Shown: positions 59,678 to 64,000 of the stretch, in pieces
Layout of the letters: each line of letters starts with the position of its first letter
How positions within the stretch are numbered: position 1 is the stretch's first letter
Source: Dictyophora rubrovolvata
Lineage: Eukaryota > Basidiomycota > Agaricomycetes > Phallales > Phallaceae
DNA: 64,000 bases
NCBI GenBank assembly: GCA_029959195.1
Contig: CP114122.1
Location: forward strand, 372,001-436,000
Direction: 5' to 3'
The notes under the pieces: generated by a model
What the model saw: the letters and a program-made list of their open reading frames with translations, nothing else
Databases searched by the model: none
Told to the model about the DNA's origin: nothing
Made by a program: the position numbers and the translations under genes

Positions 59678-61394
59678 TCACCCACAACCTGGGCACACGT
59701 GTACGACTTCGTGAATAAACAAATCACATTCCGCGCAGAAATCGTTACGACATTCGGGGCATTGATAACGATCCAATGGACTAAGCCCAACAGCAGCCGG
59801 TGGAGCTCCAGAAACAGGCTGCAACTTGAGGGGAGTAAAGCACGCATGACACATTTGAGACGCTCGTGATTGTTTTTCGGCTGGAATCACCATACTTCAT
59901 CACCATAGTTTAGTTGAGATACACTGGAGGAGAAAGAGAGAAAACTGCTCTTACACTGGAGTAAACGCCTTGACCGGAAACAAGTGATGATAACTTCTGG
60001 CAAGATGAGGTGAACTGACGATCATTAAACCGCATATATCGCAATCCGTGGGTATATCGCATAGTTTGGCATAACATCGGGGACAAATGAATCCTTCGCT
60101 TTTGAGAGTTGAATGGCAAACACACAAGGATTTCGGCGATGAGTCCGGTAAGCGAGTGGGAAACCCCATCATCATCAAGTCTGAAGCTGATGATCCTGGT
60201 CCTTTTCCTGTGCTTCGTTGTGCGGGAGGCGGAATAAGCTCGAAAAGGAGGTCTTTGAAGTGGCCTTCATTCAAAGCGACACCAAATGTGCCTAAGGATA
60301 CATGTTATTAGAAACAAAGGCTTGAAGGAAGGAAAATTAAATGGGCCGTTACCACCGGTTTTGTCGCACAGCTCTCGGCATATTTTCATTTCAGCGGAGA
60401 GGGACACGACTGAGATGCGGATTTTATCTTTGATACAGTCTTCGAGTGTGTCGTGGATGCTCCCGGGATCTACTGTTGTTAAAGATCCATATATGATTAG
60501 AATTTCTCTTGAGGAATGTGTTGGGAGATGTCTTCTCGTCGTCAAATGATATCAATCAAGTAAACAGGTGGTGGTCGGGTAAAGAACTTACGCCATGCTC
60601 GCTTTTGCCATTTCAATAGCGTTTTGCAAACTTGGCTCGCCTGCCGGTTCTAAACTCGTCCTCTTCTCCAAGCACTTTAAAACATCTTGCTGATTTCCTA
60701 AAACGTCACAATTTCGTCAAACATTCCGATTTTTTTTCAGATAGATACACTTTACAAACCAGCCATTTCACCAAGTCGCTCGGCTACACCACTTCTCATA
60801 CCAACCACACCCATCTGACCCAGAGGATTCTGATCAAACCATTCGGAAATGAATTCACGAGCGTATTCTAGTGTTAGGTCAAACCGCGTCGGACGCATAT
60901 CACGATCCATCATTGAATTTGAAAGGTCAAGGAGTAAGATTAAGTGGCGGATGATTGTCCTGCGGATGGCTGCAGCAGGAGCTAAAAGTCTGGATAGGTA
61001 AAAGTGTTAAGCAGGATAGCTCTTTTTGAGTGTTGTTGTTGTTACTTGTAACGCACCTGCGACGCCTTCCTTGCGCCATTAGATCGTCGACTGCGTGTTG
61101 TAAGCTTCCAGTTTCATCTTCCTGGACTGCATCCCAAGAACGCGTGTATGAGGCTTCCCATGCATAAGGTTGCTAGGTCAAATGATAAGCACAAGTTTGT
61201 GTACAAAATGTTTGAACACACACTTCTTTAGCCTTCCCTTTCCCCTTGTCTTTCCGTCTATTTTTTTTGGATTTTGCTGCTGCAGGTCCTTTACTTCGAC
61301 CGCCGTCGAAATCAGGATCATCATCATCGATTATGAAAGACGCGTTAGAGTCCGAGTCAACGTCCATGTAGTCGTCATCTTTCCGTGGTGGCAT
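59678..61394 (-). CDS. SSL1: TFIIH subunit SSL1/p44
   Basis: A core subunit of TFIIH that stimulates the XPD/Rad3 helicase in transcription and nucleotide excision repair. Several exons on the minus strand. An acidic and Lys-rich lead (DYMDVDSDSNASFIIDDDD) precedes the von Willebrand-like domain: RHLILLLDLSNSMMDRDMRP, FISEWFDQNPLGQMGVVGMR, HSSREILIIYGSLTTVDPGS and IRISVVSLSAEMKICRELC. Zinc-binding parts follow: CVCHSTLKSEGFICPRCYAK, CDICGLMIVSSPHLARSYHH and the final C4C4 RING CHACFTPL, YQCPECRNDFCAECDLFIH, HVCPGCG. It stops right after the last Cys-Gly. The order and length are those of the family. Confidence 0.95.
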
Positions 61395-62193
61395 TGGAAT
61401 GCCAAAAAAATAAGCTCTCTGCCCAAATGAGAGTTTGATTTTTCGCGACGGAAAGTAAAAGCGCTTTACGAACGGCTAACTCTTGAGTGACGACCAATCG
61501 TGACTAGCGTGACTAGTTGACTAACTATCACGTGATACTTGCATTTTCTTTTTTCGCCAGAGTTTCAAACGCTCGGCACCGAATTTGGTTTCAGCCGACG
61601 CGTGTGCCGACGCGTGTCTGAAGCTGCAGAACTTTTGTCTTTTGTGCCCAGTGTGTCCACACGTCCCCCCCCGCCAAAAAACAACAACACCGCTCCTGTT
61701 GTTTGTTTGTTCCGTCCCTTGTTGTCTGAAATTATTTTGGACAAACTCTTGTCCCTCTTGTCTTTTCATTTGTTTCTCTTTTTGTTTTTCGGTTGATTCG
61801 ATCAAGCCTTTTGGTTTTGGACTGGGACCATATACATCGCTACATCTGGGATACAGGTTAGTGATCATGTCTCGCTTTTGCTTTTTGTTCTTGTCTGGGC
61901 TATTTGAGGACCATTGCATTGCGTCTGTCTATTTTGTCCTTTCTTGAATGGTTGAGTTTGAACTGCATCTCTTCATCTCTTGTCTCTTGTTCACCAACTT
62001 CTTGTTCAAAAACTTCTTGTTTTACACGTTTCCCCATAAATACGACACTAAACCTGAAATTTCAGATACAGAGAAACATACCTTTCTTTTCGCGAGTTTC
62101 CGTTCAACACACTCATCCAACAAGCGAGCATACACTATTCATCACTTCTTCAACCACACTTTCTTACCGTACAATCACTAACCGACAAAAACA
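61395..62193. other. Divergent intergenic interval with long pyrimidine-rich leader
   Basis: About 800 bases between SSL1 and the next plus-strand gene. From about 61560 to 62190 the plus strand is strongly T- and C-rich (TTTTGTTTTTC, CTTCTTGTT and similar). It is broken only by short frames. This looks like a long 5' leader or promoter of the gene at 62194. Nothing else was recognised. Confidence 0.5.
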
Positions 62194-63595
62194 ATGCTCG
62201 ATTCGTCGCCCATTCGAGGTCCCGTATCTCTCCCAGGAGCAGCGCAAGCCCCCCCTCCGCCACCGAAGAAGCTCAAACGCAGTGCATCTGTAGCATCGCT
62301 TCCCAGTCCTCCACCGACTGTTCAACCTCCGAGAAAGAGAGCTGGCAGAATCGGATTGAAGCCAAGAAAAAGTGCTTACGCAGGTGACAGCGATGCAGAA
62401 CAAGATGGTGGCGATGGCGAGTTTATTCTCGAAGGAGACGAGAATGAGGGAGACAATAACGAGTCTGGAGCTCTAGGGCGGATGATACTGTTTCCCACCG
62501 CGTCTTCGTTGAAACTTCCAAATGAGCAGCAAGAGTTTGTAAGAGCGGGCGATGGTGACGAGGACGAGGACGATCCTTTCGTTGTTCGAGGTTCTACGAC
62601 GACAAAGCCGTCTTTTGGTCTACGTTCGGGATCCCCTATTCGACGCTCTCTTTCGCCCGTTCGTCGTTCTCCCCGTCTTCAAGCCGCCGCCAATATTGCT
62701 CCCGTGCTTTCATCGCCTGTAAAAGCCAAATCTCAACGTTCGTCATTGCGTTCTCCTACTCGCCAGTCCACTCGTGCCAATGCCAAAAAAAACAAGGACG
62801 AGGAAAAAGGCATATGCAGGCCACATGAGCTCCCTGTCATTGACGATGCGGATGATAACCCGTTCTTTGTGAAGACGCCTCCGAAGAGTAAGAGGTCCGT
62901 ATCGAAAGGCAGGGGACGAGTTTCGAAGGATGTCAATGCCGATGAAAAGGAGCAAGTCGACAAGCCGGAGAAGGACGAAAAGCCGACTGTAGTATATGTC
63001 TTGTGAGTTTCTATTGTCCCTTTGCTGGGTTAGCTGTTGACCCGACGATTGTGTTCTCGTATCTTTTAGCAAAGGCGTCAAGACTCATCTTCCCAATCCT
63101 TATTACAACCTCTCTCCCTCGGCGTATGAAAAGGCAAAACTACCTCTCGATCATCCGGATTACGAACCGCTCCCTGCAGGACCTTCTAAGCTGGAATTTG
63201 GGCCGAAAAAGCGGAGCAACAAGGTTCATGATGATGCGATGACGAAAGGCGAGGGTTCTCCTGGCCGTCCCGGTGCTGACTTTGACTCTGACGAAGAAGG
63301 GGTCGATGGTGAGGGAAAAGGCGAGTCTGACGCAGACGATCGTCCCTCAAGTAACGATGGTTCATCTCCCCGACCGCCTGAACCTCGTACGCCTGAGCAT
63401 AAACCTCGCGTCAAGTACTCTGGTTTTAAATCTGAGAGCGGGAAACCGGTTTTGGATAGTGGACCCGAAGGTGTGCGAGGTTCTGTTATGGATCCTGATG
63501 AGATTGGGAGAATGGCGGTTGGTCCGGCTAGAGATGGGGGAAGTCTTAGTCTTCGTGGCTGGCAGACAGAGAAGAGTGGGGGAAGCGATATCTAA
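62194..63595 (+). CDS. Disordered basic nuclear protein, uncharacterised
   Basis: Two exons give 444 residues: 62194-63002 and 63070-63595. Most of the protein is disordered. It has Pro-rich and Lys/Arg-rich patches (PPPPPKKLKRSAS, PPRKRAGRIGLKPRK), Ser-Pro repeats (SPIRRSLSPVRRSPRLQ) that look like kinase sites, and acidic stretches. Two more ordered bits stand out: DADDNPFFVKTPPK, and the segment across the join, VVYVFKGVKTHLPNPYYNLS followed by DHPDYEPLPAGPSKL. Repeated SP/TP sites and basic patches suggest a cell-cycle-regulated chromatin protein, but this is inference. I do not recognise a named family. Confidence 0.78.
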
Positions 63596-64000
63596 GGACG
63601 CATTTTTCCATCTCTTTGGGCTGTTGTCTTTTCATTATTTCTTTTCTCCTATTTCTTCTTCTCGTTTATATTCCTCTCATCTTTATCGGCGCGGGCGAGA
63701 CAAGACAAGGGTCGGTCATAGTCATCGCGACGACACGGCAACATCGCAACACACGTTACACCGCACGCTCGTACACTGGTACATAATTAATCGACATATC
63801 CCTATAATTCGTTTCTCCGACGCCTCATCGGATACACCGACCCTTGCAGGTGTCCAGTCGCGTTTTCATAATACTTTCATAAACCACCGAAACACTCCTT
63901 TATCACCTCTGTTTCTTTTTCATTTCATTTCATTTCCATCTTTCTCGATGTCCAGATTTATTTCGTCATGTATATTCCCTCTTTCCTTGTCTTTTTTATC
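63596..64000. other. 3' flank, nothing recognised
   Basis: CT-rich DNA after the last gene up to the window edge. It includes CATTTCATTTCATTTC near 63930. No coding frame was seen. Confidence 0.5.

Overview
The window is nuclear DNA of a filamentous fungus, most likely a basidiomycete of the Agaricomycetes type. The genes are dense, on both strands, and cut by many short introns (mostly 45-70 bases, GT-AG). The protein set fits this: an FG nucleoporin of the NUP98 family, a fungal luciferase-domain protein, GDP-mannose 4,6-dehydratase, and ZZ-finger and finger-like proteins. Identities come from reading the translations against remembered families. No database search was run. Exon joins were checked base by base for about fifteen genes and only in outline for SAC1, THS1, URB1, HCS1, ERC1, TRZ1 and SSL1.

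Layout. 1-710: 3' end of nicotinate phosphoribosyltransferase. 711-9885: gene-poor, holding a finger-like protein (4343-6643) and a small tail-anchored protein with a broken frame (7921-8572). 9886-19464: carbon and sugar-nucleotide metabolism: a 6-phosphofructo-2-kinase, GDP-mannose 4,6-dehydratase, a medium-chain reductase, a ZZ-finger protein with one frame break, and phosphomannomutase. 19692-22390: SAC1 phosphoinositide phosphatase. 23383-45918: a run rich in translation and ribosome genes: SQT1, a NUP98-type nucleoporin, threonyl-tRNA synthetase, RPS22, RPS17, NCA2, URB1, TMA22 and RPL1. 46267-53615: a luciferase-domain membrane protein, the HCS1 helicase and a MATE transporter. 54164-61394: tRNase Z, a HPPK-DHPS folate enzyme, a small unknown protein with a frame break, and the TFIIH subunit SSL1. 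62194-63595: a disordered basic protein.

How the genes relate. Phosphomannomutase makes mannose-1-phosphate for GDP-mannose, and the dehydratase 4.4 kb away uses GDP-mannose. Seven genes between 23.4 and 45.9 kb serve ribosome assembly or translation, and two small-subunit proteins there share one 199-base divergent promoter. Several other pairs are tightly divergent (SQT1/NUP98-like, tRNase Z/folate enzyme, dehydratase/reductase).

I found no rRNA, tRNA, CRISPR array or intact mobile element, and no clear undescribed system. The points most worth a second look are a kinase-only PFK2 with Ser in place of the catalytic His, a nucleoporin that stops at the position of the usual autocleavage site, a folate enzyme with no DHNA-aldolase domain, several GC-AG introns and micro-exons, candidate dual-targeting starts in two genes, and three genes with single frame breaks.
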